From contig CASEEV010000049.1 in assembly GCA_949287065.1 (NCBI GenBank), positions 1 through 64,000 on the forward strand: 64,000 bases of DNA. Direction: 5' to 3'. Made by a program: the position numbers and the translations under genes. Below the pieces are notes generated by a model that saw only the letters and a program-made list of their open reading frames with translations, was not told the DNA's origin and made no database searches. This DNA is from an uncultured Collinsella sp. GTDB lineage: Bacteria > Actinomycetota > Coriobacteriia > Coriobacteriales > Coriobacteriaceae. This document shows, piece by piece, positions 54,564-62,802 of the stretch. Position 1 is the stretch's first letter; each line of letters opens with the position of its first letter.

Positions 54564-57377
54564 CTACAGGCGCTCGGGCCGTACCAGGGACCTGCGCCAC
54601 ACGGCCGCCGCGCTCGCAGCAAGCCCGAGAAGCGCAAAGACCGCAAGCCCGATGACAGGCGCAACCAGCGAACCCGTGCCGCAGGCGGCGGTGCGAAGGG
54701 CCGAGGCAAACTCCGGCACGGGAAGCACTGCCCCAAGTGCCGCGAGCGGAGCGAGCACGAACGACGCCGAGAGGAACGTGCCCGCGCACAGCGCCTGCAC
54801 GAGGGCGAGCGCACAGGACACCGGAACCGCGAGCCTTCCCAACCAGAGCCGCAGCGCCTGCGCCACGAAGGCGATCGCCACCGAACCCACAGCGCAAACG
54901 CCCAGATAGGCTGCCGGGCTCGCCACCGCCGTGCCGAACACGGCGCTCAGAAGAAGCGCGCCGACGAGCGTCTGCGCGAGCGCGAAGCCCGCAAGCGGAA
55001 CCGCTCCCAAAGCAGCCACCGCAACCGGGTTGGCGCCTGCCAGCGCGAGGCGCCTCCCGTAGGGCTCGGCAGCGACCGAGAGCGCGAGCGCGCCCACCCA
55101 CACGGCTATCGCAAGCACGCCGGGGGCAACCGTTGCCGCAACCGACGATCCGTTTTGCGACAGCGTGCGTGTGAAAGACACCTGGCGCGTACCGACCTCG
55201 GCGCGATCGGCACGGTTGCGCGCAACGTCGCTCAGCGCGTCCGCCTCGTCGGCAACCGTATCGCCGATGTCCTGCGACGCTTCACGCAGCTGGCCAATAC
55301 CTTCGCCGATGGCGTCGTTAGCCTCGGCGAGCTGGCCCAAGCCCGCAGAAAGCGAGCCCGTGCCGGCGCTTGCCTGCCCCAATGCAGCGCCGAGCGTCAC
55401 ATTGGCCGCTCCGAGCTGCGAGGCGGCATCGGCCATGGTGGTCATGCCCGAGGAGAGCGCAGAAGCGCCCGTCGACAGGGCTCCGAGGCCGCCGCCGAAT
55501 GTCCCGCGCGACGAGAGCTGCTCGCCGATGACGTCAAGACCCGTGGTGAGCGTCGAAGCGAGAGGAACGATCTGGTTGTCCACCGCGTCGCCGGCGGAGG
55601 CAACGCCGTCGGCCAACATGTTGAGGCCGGCAGAAAGGCCCGCGCCCGCTTCCGGGGCATCCGGCAGCTGGCCTGCAAGATCACTGCTGCCAGTGCCGTC
55701 GGTGCCCGCCGCCTCCCCCGTGCCGCCGCCTTCAGCACCGGGCGTATCTGCTGTTACGGCAGAACCATCGAGCGCGCAAACGATGGCGGATGCGTTGTCC
55801 GATGCCTCGGCAGCAGCGTTTTGAAGCTCCGTAGCGCTGTCGTTGAGGGCGTCGAGGTTCTCCTCGCCTGCCGTACCGGCGTTTGCGACCGTATCGGCAG
55901 CGGCGTTGAGCTCCCGCGCGTCGTCGGACACGCCCTGCGCGCGCTCCTCGAGGGCCTGGAGCCGGTCGGCAATGGCATCGAGCTCATCGGCGCTCACGCC
56001 CGCCGCGGCAGACGCAGCGCCCGTCTCCGCTGCAGGGGGCACCTCGTCTTGCAAAGCTTCGATCGAAGGCTCAGTGGCCTGAGCCTCGGCCACGCCCGAC
56101 GTTGCACCAGTCCCCTGTTCGGCCTCCGCACCGGAGGCGGCATACCGGTCATCTACTGCAACGGCACCAGCCGCCTCGGCGGCGCGCTGGCGCTCTGCGA
56201 GCGCGCGCACCTCTGCCGCAAGCGCGGAAGCCTCCTCGGCCACGCCGGGATTCTCGGCGTCGTCGCTGCTGAGCTCGCGCGCGAGGTCCTCGGTCTGAGC
56301 GGGCAAGCCTGCCGCCGCCTCCGACACCTCGCCGAGCGTCTCCTGCGCGCGCTGCGAGGAAGCGCCCACCGCGTCCACCGCCGCGCCCAGGCTTCCGCCG
56401 GGCGCCGTTGCATCGTGGAGCTGCCCTGCGAGCGCATCGGCGTCGGCCACGGCGCCGGCCAGCGCGCGCAGGCCGGCCTCCGCCTCGTCGAGGGTCGAGG
56501 AGAGCGTACCGAAACCCTCCTCAAAACCGCCCGCGATAAGCGAGAGCGACGAGAGGCCCTCCGCCATGGTATCGGACGCCTGCGCAAGGGCGCCCGCACC
56601 GCTTGCGAGCTGCGAGGTGCCCTGGGAGTCGAGCGCGCTGATGCCCTCGGCGAGAGCGAGCGTGCCCGTACCGGTGCCCGTCACGCCAGAGGCGATCTGG
56701 TCGAGGCCGTCGGCAAGCTCGGGCACGGCGTCCGCCATGGTGCGCATGCCCTCCCCGACTGCTTCGGAACCGTCCGCAAGCTGCTCGTATCCCTCGTCGA
56801 GCATCGTCGCGCCGTCAGCGGTGAGCGTGAGCTTGGACGCCGACCCCTGCACGTCGGAGAGCGACGAGAGCACGTAGTTCTCGCCCAGATCGGCGCGGAC
56901 GCGCGCCTGCACCTGCTTGAGCACGGCGGAGCCCGCCTGCTCGGCAAAGGCGTTTCCGCCGTCGGCCGCCGTGACCGTCACTTCTGCTTGTCGAGGGTCG
57001 CCCTTCTCGACCGAGGCTACGCAGGCCGAGTAGTTCTCGGGGATCGTAAGCGCGAGCTCGTAGGTGCCGTCGCTAAGACCCGCGACCGCTTCGTCTTCGC
57101 CCACAACGGACCACGCGAGGTCACCGGACTCCGCAAGGTCGTCGACGAGGTCCTCGCCGGCGCGAACGCGCGCGCCATCGGCGCCGGTTGCGCCCTCGTC
57201 GAGGTTGACCACGGCAACGGGAATGCGGTCCTGCGCGTCGGCGGCGGCGCCGAGAACCGCCACGATCGCGAGCGCGCACACGATTGGCAGCACAGCAGCC
57301 GCGGCCACGCCAAAGCGCGAACGCTCGGAAACAAGGGCTCGGATATGCTGAAGGATGCTCTGCGTCGCGGCGCGCAT
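54564..57377 (-). CDS. YhgE/Pip-type membrane protein
   Basis: 937 residues. One N-terminal membrane helix (about 22-48) is followed by a large hydrophilic outer domain of about 650 residues with many LxxGxxxLxxGxxxL-type helical repeats (for example LASGAGALAQAS, LSTGASALSSGM). The C-terminus has about six membrane helices (from about 705). This is the phage-infection-protein/YhgE layout, distantly related to ABC-2 type permeases and to proteins linked with type VII secretion. Its ATG overlaps the stop of the ABC-like gene (TGATG), so the two proteins probably work together. The exact function is unknown. Confidence 0.8.
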   Translation of the reverse strand: MRAATQSILQHIRALVSERSRFGVAAAAVLPIVCALAIVAVLGAAADAQDRIPVAVVNLDEGATGADGARVRAGEDLVDDLAESGDLAWSVVGEDEAVAGLSDGTYELALTIPENYSACVASVEKGDPRQAEVTVTAADGGNAFAEQAGSAVLKQVQARVRADLGENYVLSSLSDVQGSASKLTLTADGATMLDEGYEQLADGSEAVGEGMRTMADAVPELADGLDQIASGVTGTGTGTLALAEGISALDSQGTSQLASGAGALAQASDTMAEGLSSLSLIAGGFEEGFGTLSSTLDEAEAGLRALAGAVADADALAGQLHDATAPGGSLGAAVDAVGASSQRAQETLGEVSEAAAGLPAQTEDLARELSSDDAENPGVAEEASALAAEVRALAERQRAAEAAGAVAVDDRYAASGAEAEQGTGATSGVAEAQATEPSIEALQDEVPPAAETGAASAAAGVSADELDAIADRLQALEERAQGVSDDARELNAAADTVANAGTAGEENLDALNDSATELQNAAAEASDNASAIVCALDGSAVTADTPGAEGGGTGEAAGTDGTGSSDLAGQLPDAPEAGAGLSAGLNMLADGVASAGDAVDNQIVPLASTLTTGLDVIGEQLSSRGTFGGGLGALSTGASALSSGMTTMADAASQLGAANVTLGAALGQASAGTGSLSAGLGQLAEANDAIGEGIGQLREASQDIGDTVADEADALSDVARNRADRAEVGTRQVSFTRTLSQNGSSVAATVAPGVLAIAVWVGALALSVAAEPYGRRLALAGANPVAVAALGAVPLAGFALAQTLVGALLLSAVFGTAVASPAAYLGVCAVGSVAIAFVAQALRLWLGRLAVPVSCALALVQALCAGTFLSASFVLAPLAALGAVLPVPEFASALRTAACGTGSLVAPVIGLAVFALLGLAASAAAVWRRSLVRPERL

Positions 57378-58150
57378 CAGCGCTCGCCTCCCTGCTGGTC
57401 TGGATAATGCGATCCGGTAGCCGTTGCCCCGTCTTGCGCACGGCGCGCCCGGTCGAGCGCCTCGGCGTCGTCGATCGTAAGCGGCGTGACGGCATCGGCC
57501 ATGAGCGCCGCCCGGGGCTCGGCGGCGGCATAGAGAAACGCCGTGCCCGATACGGCGGCAGCCGCGCGCATGCACGACGCCAAAAGGCGCGCGTCCTCGA
57601 GCGAGCCGAATGTATCCGCCTCGGGAACCACCGCGAGCCGCGGCGCGCCCGCCGCGGCCAAGGCCGCCCCGAGCCGCACCAGAACCGGCTCGGACAAGAG
57701 GCCCACGCGTTCGTCGGCATACGTCGCCAACCGCCATGCGCCCAGGTGCTCGAGCACATCGAGGTCGCTTGCGCGCACGCCGAGCAGCGCGAACTCGTAC
57801 GCGCAGGCCTCGCTCACGGTCGAGCGCGGATCGGGCTCCGACACGCCGGGGACAAAACCGCATCGGGCAACCCGCCTCACAGCGCGCGGCGCGCGCCTAA
57901 CATCGACGCCCGCGACCTCGAGCACGCCCGACGAGGGTCGCACGAGCCCGGCGCAGGCAAGCAAAAGATCGCGGGCGGCGTGTCCGGAGCCTGCGAGCGC
58001 GTGCACCGATCCGGCTTCGACGGTCAGGTCAACATGCTCAAACGAACGGTACGCGCCGTTTGCGTAGCCGAGGTCTGCCGCGCGCACCACGGAACCGGCG
58101 TGCGAGGCGGCATTCGGCTTCAAAACATCGATCTTCTCTTGCGTGGCCAC
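57377..58150 (-). CDS. ABC ATPase-like protein with degraded catalytic motifs
   Basis: 257 residues with the overall layout of an ABC nucleotide-binding domain, but every key motif is altered. The Walker A position reads AGSGHAARDLLLAC instead of GxxGxGK(S/T). The Q-loop region GFVPGVSEPDP lacks glutamine. The signature region is VGLLSEPVLVRLGAALAAA, and the Walker B position is LAVVPEADTF rather than LLLLDEP; no H-loop histidine is evident. It is therefore likely a non-hydrolysing pseudo-ATPase. The start is GTG with AAAGG upstream. It is coupled to the YhgE-like gene. Confidence 0.7.
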   Translation of the reverse strand: MATQEKIDVLKPNAASHAGSVVRAADLGYANGAYRSFEHVDLTVEAGSVHALAGSGHAARDLLLACAGLVRPSSGVLEVAGVDVRRAPRAVRRVARCGFVPGVSEPDPRSTVSEACAYEFALLGVRASDLDVLEHLGAWRLATYADERVGLLSEPVLVRLGAALAAAGAPRLAVVPEADTFGSLEDARLLASCMRAAAAVSGTAFLYAAAEPRAALMADAVTPLTIDDAEALDRARRAQDGATATGSHYPDQQGGER

Positions 58151-58315
58151 GTGTCAGGCCTTTCTCGATACCACCGCTAACCGTGCGCAAACGCAGGACG
58201 AAGCGGAGCTAAGCGTTGTCATATTTGGATACTCTACCCTAAAACAAGCGGCCGATCCCCTCGCCCTGCTCCTTATTTTGAAGGTACCTGCAGGCACCTA
58301 CGCCGCCCCCAAAAC

Positions 58316-58350
58316 GCAAAAAGGCGCGCCGCGAACACGCGGCGCGCCTT
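58316..58350 (-). terminator. Terminator of gltX
   Basis: A perfect 13-bp stem (AAGGCGCGCCGCG with its complement; arms 58321-58333 and 58338-58350), a four-base loop, followed on the minus strand by TTTTTGCG. It lies 25 bases after the gltX stop. Confidence 0.9.
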
Positions 58351-58375
58351 GAGAAAGCTACCGGGACCAGATCTG

Positions 58376-59857
58376 TTACAGAGCCATGGTCTTGGCGCGA
58401 TCGATGCGCGCGAGGCAGTCGGCCTTGCCGATAAGCTCCATGGTCTCGCCGAGCGGCGGCGATACCAGGTTGCCGCACACGGCGGCGCGCACGGCCTGGA
58501 ACACGACGCGCTTCTTGAGGTCGAGTTCCTCGGGCAGCGGCTCGAGCGCCGCGTCGATGGCCGCGGCATTCCAATCGTCGGCGGCAAGGGCGTCAAGCGT
58601 TGCGCGAGCGGCGTCGAGCACCGAGGCCATGCCCTCTTTGGCAAGGCCCTTCTTAACGGCCTTCTCGTCGTACTCGAGCGTGTCGGCCGTCTTGAAGATC
58701 ATGCCGCACACGCCGGCGACCTCGCCGAGCTTCTTCACGCGCGGCTTGACAATCTGCGCCAGCAGGAGCATCTCGGCCATGGGCAGGTGGTCGGCGTTGT
58801 CGACGAGCCCGGCCTCCTCAAGCTCAGGCGCGAGCACCTTGTCGGCAAACTCGGCGTCGCTCATGGCGTTGAGGTACTCGGCGTTCATCCAGTCGAGCTT
58901 CTTGGGATCGAAGGTCGCGGGGTTCTTGGAGATGCGCTCGAGCGAGAACTGCGAGGCGAGCACGTCGCGCGGGATGATGGTGGTCTCGCCGTCGAGCGAC
59001 CAGCCAAGCAGCGACAGGTAGTTCACGAACGCGTCGGAGAGGTAGCCGGCGTCGCGGTACTCCTCCACCGAGGTGGCGCCGTGGCGCTTGGAGAGCTTCT
59101 TGCCGTCGGTGCCGAGAATCATGGAGATGTGCGCGAAGGTGGGCGTGGGCGCCCCGAGGGCCTCGTAGACCATGACCTGGCGCGGGGTGTTGGAAAGGTG
59201 GTCATCGCCGCGGATGACATGAGTGATGCCCATGGCAGCATCGTCGACCACGGTGGCGAAGTTGTAGGTGGGTGTGCCGTCGGAGCGGACGATCACGAAG
59301 TCGTCGAGCTCCTTGGCGTCGAAGGTCACCTGTCCGTGCACCGCGTCGTCGATAACGACGTCGCCGCGGTCCTCGGGAACCTTGATGCGCAACACATAGG
59401 GCTCGCCGGCCTCCATGCGGGCGCGCGCCTCGTCGACCGGAATGTTACGGCAGCGGCGCTGGTAGCCCTGGAACGGGTCCTTGCGCTCCTTGGCTGCCTT
59501 GCGATCTGCCTCGAGCTGCTCGGACGTGCAGAAGCACGGGTACGCCTTGCCCTCGGCGAGCAGGCGCTCGGCAGCCTCGCGGTAGAGATCGGCGCGCTCG
59601 GTCTGCGCGTACGGGCCGCACGGGCCGCCGACCTCGGGGCCCTCATCCCAGTCGAGCCCGAGCCAGCGCATGGCGCGGAGAATGATCTGGGTGTTCTCCT
59701 CCGTGGAACGCGTCGGGTCGGTGTCGTCGATGCGCAGGATGAACGTGCCGTGGTTGGCGCGGGCAAAGGCCCAGTTGTAGATGGCGGTGCGGGCGCCGCC
59801 GATGTGCAGGCGGCCGGTCGGCGACGGCGCAAAGCGAACGCGAACAGGTGCGGTCAT
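58376..59857 (-). CDS. gltX: Glutamyl-tRNA synthetase
   Basis: Class I aminoacyl-tRNA synthetase, 493 residues. The HIGH motif is in RFAPSPTGRLHIGGARTAIY and the KMSKS equivalent is GKKLSKRHGATSV; FCTSEQLEADRKAA resembles the zinc region of the family. In organisms without GlnRS this enzyme also charges tRNA-Gln for later amidation; whether that holds here cannot be seen. It is a single-gene unit with its own terminator. Confidence 0.97.
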   Translation of the reverse strand: MTAPVRVRFAPSPTGRLHIGGARTAIYNWAFARANHGTFILRIDDTDPTRSTEENTQIILRAMRWLGLDWDEGPEVGGPCGPYAQTERADLYREAAERLLAEGKAYPCFCTSEQLEADRKAAKERKDPFQGYQRRCRNIPVDEARARMEAGEPYVLRIKVPEDRGDVVIDDAVHGQVTFDAKELDDFVIVRSDGTPTYNFATVVDDAAMGITHVIRGDDHLSNTPRQVMVYEALGAPTPTFAHISMILGTDGKKLSKRHGATSVEEYRDAGYLSDAFVNYLSLLGWSLDGETTIIPRDVLASQFSLERISKNPATFDPKKLDWMNAEYLNAMSDAEFADKVLAPELEEAGLVDNADHLPMAEMLLLAQIVKPRVKKLGEVAGVCGMIFKTADTLEYDEKAVKKGLAKEGMASVLDAARATLDALAADDWNAAAIDAALEPLPEELDLKKRVVFQAVRAAVCGNLVSPPLGETMELIGKADCLARIDRAKTMAL

Positions 59858-59992
59858 GCGGTTCTCCCCTTTAAGGTTTTACGGAGCCAAAGACAAGCGG
59901 CCGCGCACGGAACGCCAGCACCGAAGCGGGCCGCAGAGGTTCGTCTGTTGCATTATACGCAGACGCCCCGCCCGAGGGCATGGCCGCAACAA

Positions 59993-60048
59993 TAAAACAC
60001 GCGGCCCGGGCAGCCCGCGGGGTCACTCCCGCAAGCCGCTCGGGCCGC
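59993..60048 (-). terminator. Terminator after pcp
   Basis: An outer stem GCGGCCCG/CGGGCCGC (60001-60008 with 60041-60048) with an inner GCGGG/CCCGC hairpin, followed on the minus strand by GTGTTTTATTG. It ends the pcp unit before gltX. Confidence 0.7.
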
Positions 60049-60052
60049 GCCT

Positions 60053-60080
60053 TATGGGCTGCGGCATGCCGCAGCCCATA
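60053..60080. repeat. Perfect 28-bp palindrome after pcp
   Basis: TATGGGCTGCGGCA followed directly by its reverse complement, 14+14 bp with no loop, 19 bases after the pcp stop and just ahead of the terminator. It could be a protein-binding site or a cruciform-forming element. Confidence 0.8.
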
Positions 60081-60099
60081 CCCGCTTACATTCAGGCGC

Positions 60100-60744
60100 T
60101 TAGCACTCGGTGCCGGAGCCCTCGCCCGCGTCCTCGACGTTCTCGACCGCCGCCTCAAGGCCGAGCGTGATGCCCTTGACCATCATGTCGACCGTCATGC
60201 TCGGCGTCGTGGCCGAGAGGTTGACCGCCTGCTCGGGCGCATAGGGCACATGCAGGAAGCCGCCGCGGATCTCGGGGTGCTCGGTGGCGATGAGGTGCAG
60301 CAGGCCGTACATGACCTCGTTGCAGCAGAAGGTGCCCGCCGTGTACGAAACGGCGGCGGGGATGCCCGCCTCCTTCATGCGGGCGACCATGGCGCGCACG
60401 GGGAGCTTGGTGAAGTACGCCTCGGGAGCGCCCTCGACGATGGCCTCGGCCACGGGCTGGTTGCCCGCGTTGTCGGGGATGCGCGCGTCGACGTAGTTGA
60501 TGCCCACGAACTCGGGCGTAATGTGCGTGCGGCCGCCCGCCTGGCCCACACAGAGCACGATGTCGGGATCGCAGCTCTCAACCGCAGCCTTGACAGCGGC
60601 TACGTCCTCGCCAAAGACGACGGGGATCTGGACCTTCACGACCTCGGCCCCCGCAATGGTCTCGGGCAGACGCTGCACGGCCTCGAGGGCAGGGTTGATC
60701 TTCTCGCCGCCAAAGGGCTCGAAACCGGTAACCAGGATCTTCAT
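60100..60744 (-). CDS. pcp: Pyroglutamyl-peptidase I (pyrrolidone-carboxylate peptidase)
   Basis: Cytosolic cysteine peptidase removing N-terminal 5-oxoproline from peptides. 214 residues starting MKILVTGFEPFGGEKINPAL. The catalytic cysteine is in AGTFCCNEVMYGLLH and the histidine in GGFLHVPYAPEQ; the glutamate region is VGQAGGRTHITPE. It lies 109 bases after the DUF979 gene on the same strand, matching a recurring pcp-DUF979-DUF969 cluster. Confidence 0.95.
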   Translation of the reverse strand: MKILVTGFEPFGGEKINPALEAVQRLPETIAGAEVVKVQIPVVFGEDVAAVKAAVESCDPDIVLCVGQAGGRTHITPEFVGINYVDARIPDNAGNQPVAEAIVEGAPEAYFTKLPVRAMVARMKEAGIPAAVSYTAGTFCCNEVMYGLLHLIATEHPEIRGGFLHVPYAPEQAVNLSATTPSMTVDMMVKGITLGLEAAVENVEDAGEGSGTEC

Positions 60745-60853
60745 GGCAACTCCGTTCCCCGGGGAATTCCCCGGAACCAAAAGGGCGGACGCCGAGAAGC
60801 GCCCGCCCGACCGCAGCTCATGCGCTGCTATACCTGTACCCAGTTGCGCGTGC

Positions 60854-61816
60854 CTACAGCGCGCACATCACGATCATGTACACGATCTGCGCGGCGAGCA
60901 TGATAAGGGCAATGGGGATCTGCTTCTTGATGACGCCGTAGTTGTCCTTCATGTCGAGAATGGCAACCGGAAGGATGTTGAAGTTGGCCGCCATGGGCGT
61001 CATGAGGGTTCCGCAGAAGCCGCAGGTGAGCGCCACCGAGCCGATAACGGCGGGATCGGCGCCGAGCGCGAGCACGAACGGCGCGCCGATGCCGACGGTG
61101 AGCACGGTGATGGCGCCGTAGGCGTTGCCCATGACCATGGTGAACACCGCCATGCCGATGGCATAGACGATGATGCCCACGACCATGTTGCCCTCGGGGA
61201 TGATGCCCGAGACCAGGCTCGAGATGACCTCGCCCACGCCGGCTGCCGTGAAGATGGAGCCGAGGGCGGCGAGCAGAATCGGGAGCATCGAGAGCGGGCC
61301 CACGGTGTCGAGCATGCGGCGCGTGTCGTCGAGAAAGACGCGCGGGGTGTTCTTGCGCGAGAAGATCATGAGCAGGATACCGCCGACGACCACGCCGAAG
61401 GTGAGGCCCACGAGCGAGCTGATCTGCGTGAAGAGCGCGAAGATGAGCGCCATGACGCCGAGAGAGAGCGCGGGCACGAAGAGCTTCATGCCGATGGCGT
61501 TGAAGTTGTCGTTCATCTCCTGCTGCGTGGGCTCGCCGCCCTGGCCCTTGCCCACGCGCTGGAGAATCGCGGGCACGACCATGACGAGCACGAGCACGCC
61601 CGCCCAGGTGGACGGAATCCAACGGCCGACGATGAAGAGCAGACCGAGCACGCACCAGAAGACGGCGGTGCCGATGCGCTTCTCGTTGGTCTTGTCGACG
61701 GCGTTGCGCACGCCGGCGTACACCGAGATAAGGCCGATCAGGATGTAGACGACCTCGAGGAGCTTGTCGGAGAGCGTCACATCGGCGCTCTGGAAGAACT
61801 GGATGAACTCGGTCAT
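60854..61816 (-). CDS. DUF979 membrane protein
   Basis: 320 residues with about nine hydrophobic segments, for example LLEVVYILIGLISVYAG and VLVLVMVVPAILQRV, and the conserved block GNAYGAITVLTVGIGAPFVL then CGFCGTLMTPMAANFNILP. DUF979 and DUF969 proteins are encoded together and resemble transporter halves. Their repeated association with pcp and 5-oxoproline genes suggests uptake of 5-oxoproline or related compounds, which is inference. The start overlaps the DUF969 stop by four bases. Confidence 0.85.
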   Translation of the reverse strand: MTEFIQFFQSADVTLSDKLLEVVYILIGLISVYAGVRNAVDKTNEKRIGTAVFWCVLGLLFIVGRWIPSTWAGVLVLVMVVPAILQRVGKGQGGEPTQQEMNDNFNAIGMKLFVPALSLGVMALIFALFTQISSLVGLTFGVVVGGILLMIFSRKNTPRVFLDDTRRMLDTVGPLSMLPILLAALGSIFTAAGVGEVISSLVSGIIPEGNMVVGIIVYAIGMAVFTMVMGNAYGAITVLTVGIGAPFVLALGADPAVIGSVALTCGFCGTLMTPMAANFNILPVAILDMKDNYGVIKKQIPIALIMLAAQIVYMIVMCAL

Positions 61817-62517
61817 GCGCGCTTGCCTCCCTTGGCCTTGCGGGCGCGGCGCGCCATAAGCTTGCGGTCGATGATGTTGTAGTAGATTACGGCGATGAGC
61901 ATGGCGAGCACGGCCACGGGGATCTGGACCGCGGCGAGGTCGACGAGGCTCACGTCGTAGCCGAGGCCCGCAAGCGTGCCCTGAACGAGCAGGCCGCCCG
62001 AGCCGCCGACGAAGAGCACCTGTCCGAAGAACCAAGCGACGTTGTCGATGCCCGCGGACATGCCCTTGAGTTCCTCAACATGGTCTTCGTCGATCTTCTT
62101 GCCGTCGCGCTCAACGGCTGCCTGCGCCATGGGCATGATGACGGGGCGGATAAAGCCGGCCACGCCGCCGAAGTTGACGTTGAACGCGGCGAAGATCACG
62201 CGCACCACGCCGTAGGCCGAGATGATGATGCCCGACGTGGCGTTCTTGAGCTTGCCGATGAGCGCCGCGGCCGCCTGACGCAGGCCATTGCGCTCGAGGG
62301 TGCCGGTGATGACGAAGGTCATGATGAAGATGCACATGCTTCGGTTGGACACGAAGCTGGTGCCGAGGGTCTCCAAGAACGAGCCCACGTCCATGCCGCC
62401 GACCACGGCGGTCACCACGGCGGCCACCATGATGATGAGGATGGAATCGAGCTTCATCGCAAAGCCGATGATTACGATGGCGATTCCGAGGAGTTTGAGT
62501 AGCTCCATGGGGTCCAT
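61813..62517 (-). CDS. DUF969 membrane protein
   Basis: 234 residues, five or six membrane segments: MELLKLLGIAIVIIGFAMKL, VAAVVTAVVGGMDVG, CIFIMTFVITGTLERNGLRQ, SAYGVVRVIFAAFNVNFGG and IPVAVLAMLIAVIYYNII. The FNVNFGGVAGFIRPVIMPMA block is typical of DUF969. GGAGGCGCAA precedes the ATG used; another ATG lies three codons later. It is the first gene of the DUF969-DUF979-pcp unit, divergent from the serine dehydratase gene. Confidence 0.85.
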   Translation of the reverse strand: MDPMELLKLLGIAIVIIGFAMKLDSILIIMVAAVVTAVVGGMDVGSFLETLGTSFVSNRSMCIFIMTFVITGTLERNGLRQAAAALIGKLKNATSGIIISAYGVVRVIFAAFNVNFGGVAGFIRPVIMPMAQAAVERDGKKIDEDHVEELKGMSAGIDNVAWFFGQVLFVGGSGGLLVQGTLAGLGYDVSLVDLAAVQIPVAVLAMLIAVIYYNIIDRKLMARRARKAKGGKRA

Positions 62518-62802
62518 GTTTGCGCCTCCATTCGCATACGGATCCAAGGTGCCCGTGGCATGCCGCACAGCCCGCGAGCATCGGTTTTCGGTGCGATACC
62601 GCTAACGTAAATCACAAGGCTATAGGGTTGGTTGAACTTATTTTTGCTTGGTCGCTGTTTTGTTACTAAATTGTTACGAGACATGCGAGAAGCTCCGGCT
62701 GCCGCAATGTTGGCGGCTGCTACACTCATGCCTAACAGCACTCCCCAACCGCCTGCGCCCGCAGGCGGTTTGCCTGCCCGTCGATCGCCAAGGAGCGAGC
62801 CC
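62518..62802. other. Divergent control region between DUF969 and serine dehydratase genes
   Basis: 285 bp without a gene. It contains TTGTTAC repeated 14 bp apart around 62660-62685, a possible TACACT -10 near 62720 for the dehydratase, and a 10-bp hairpin in its leader (AACCGCCTGC at 62747-62756 with GCAGGCGGTT at 62761-62770) lacking a T-run. Confidence 0.5.
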
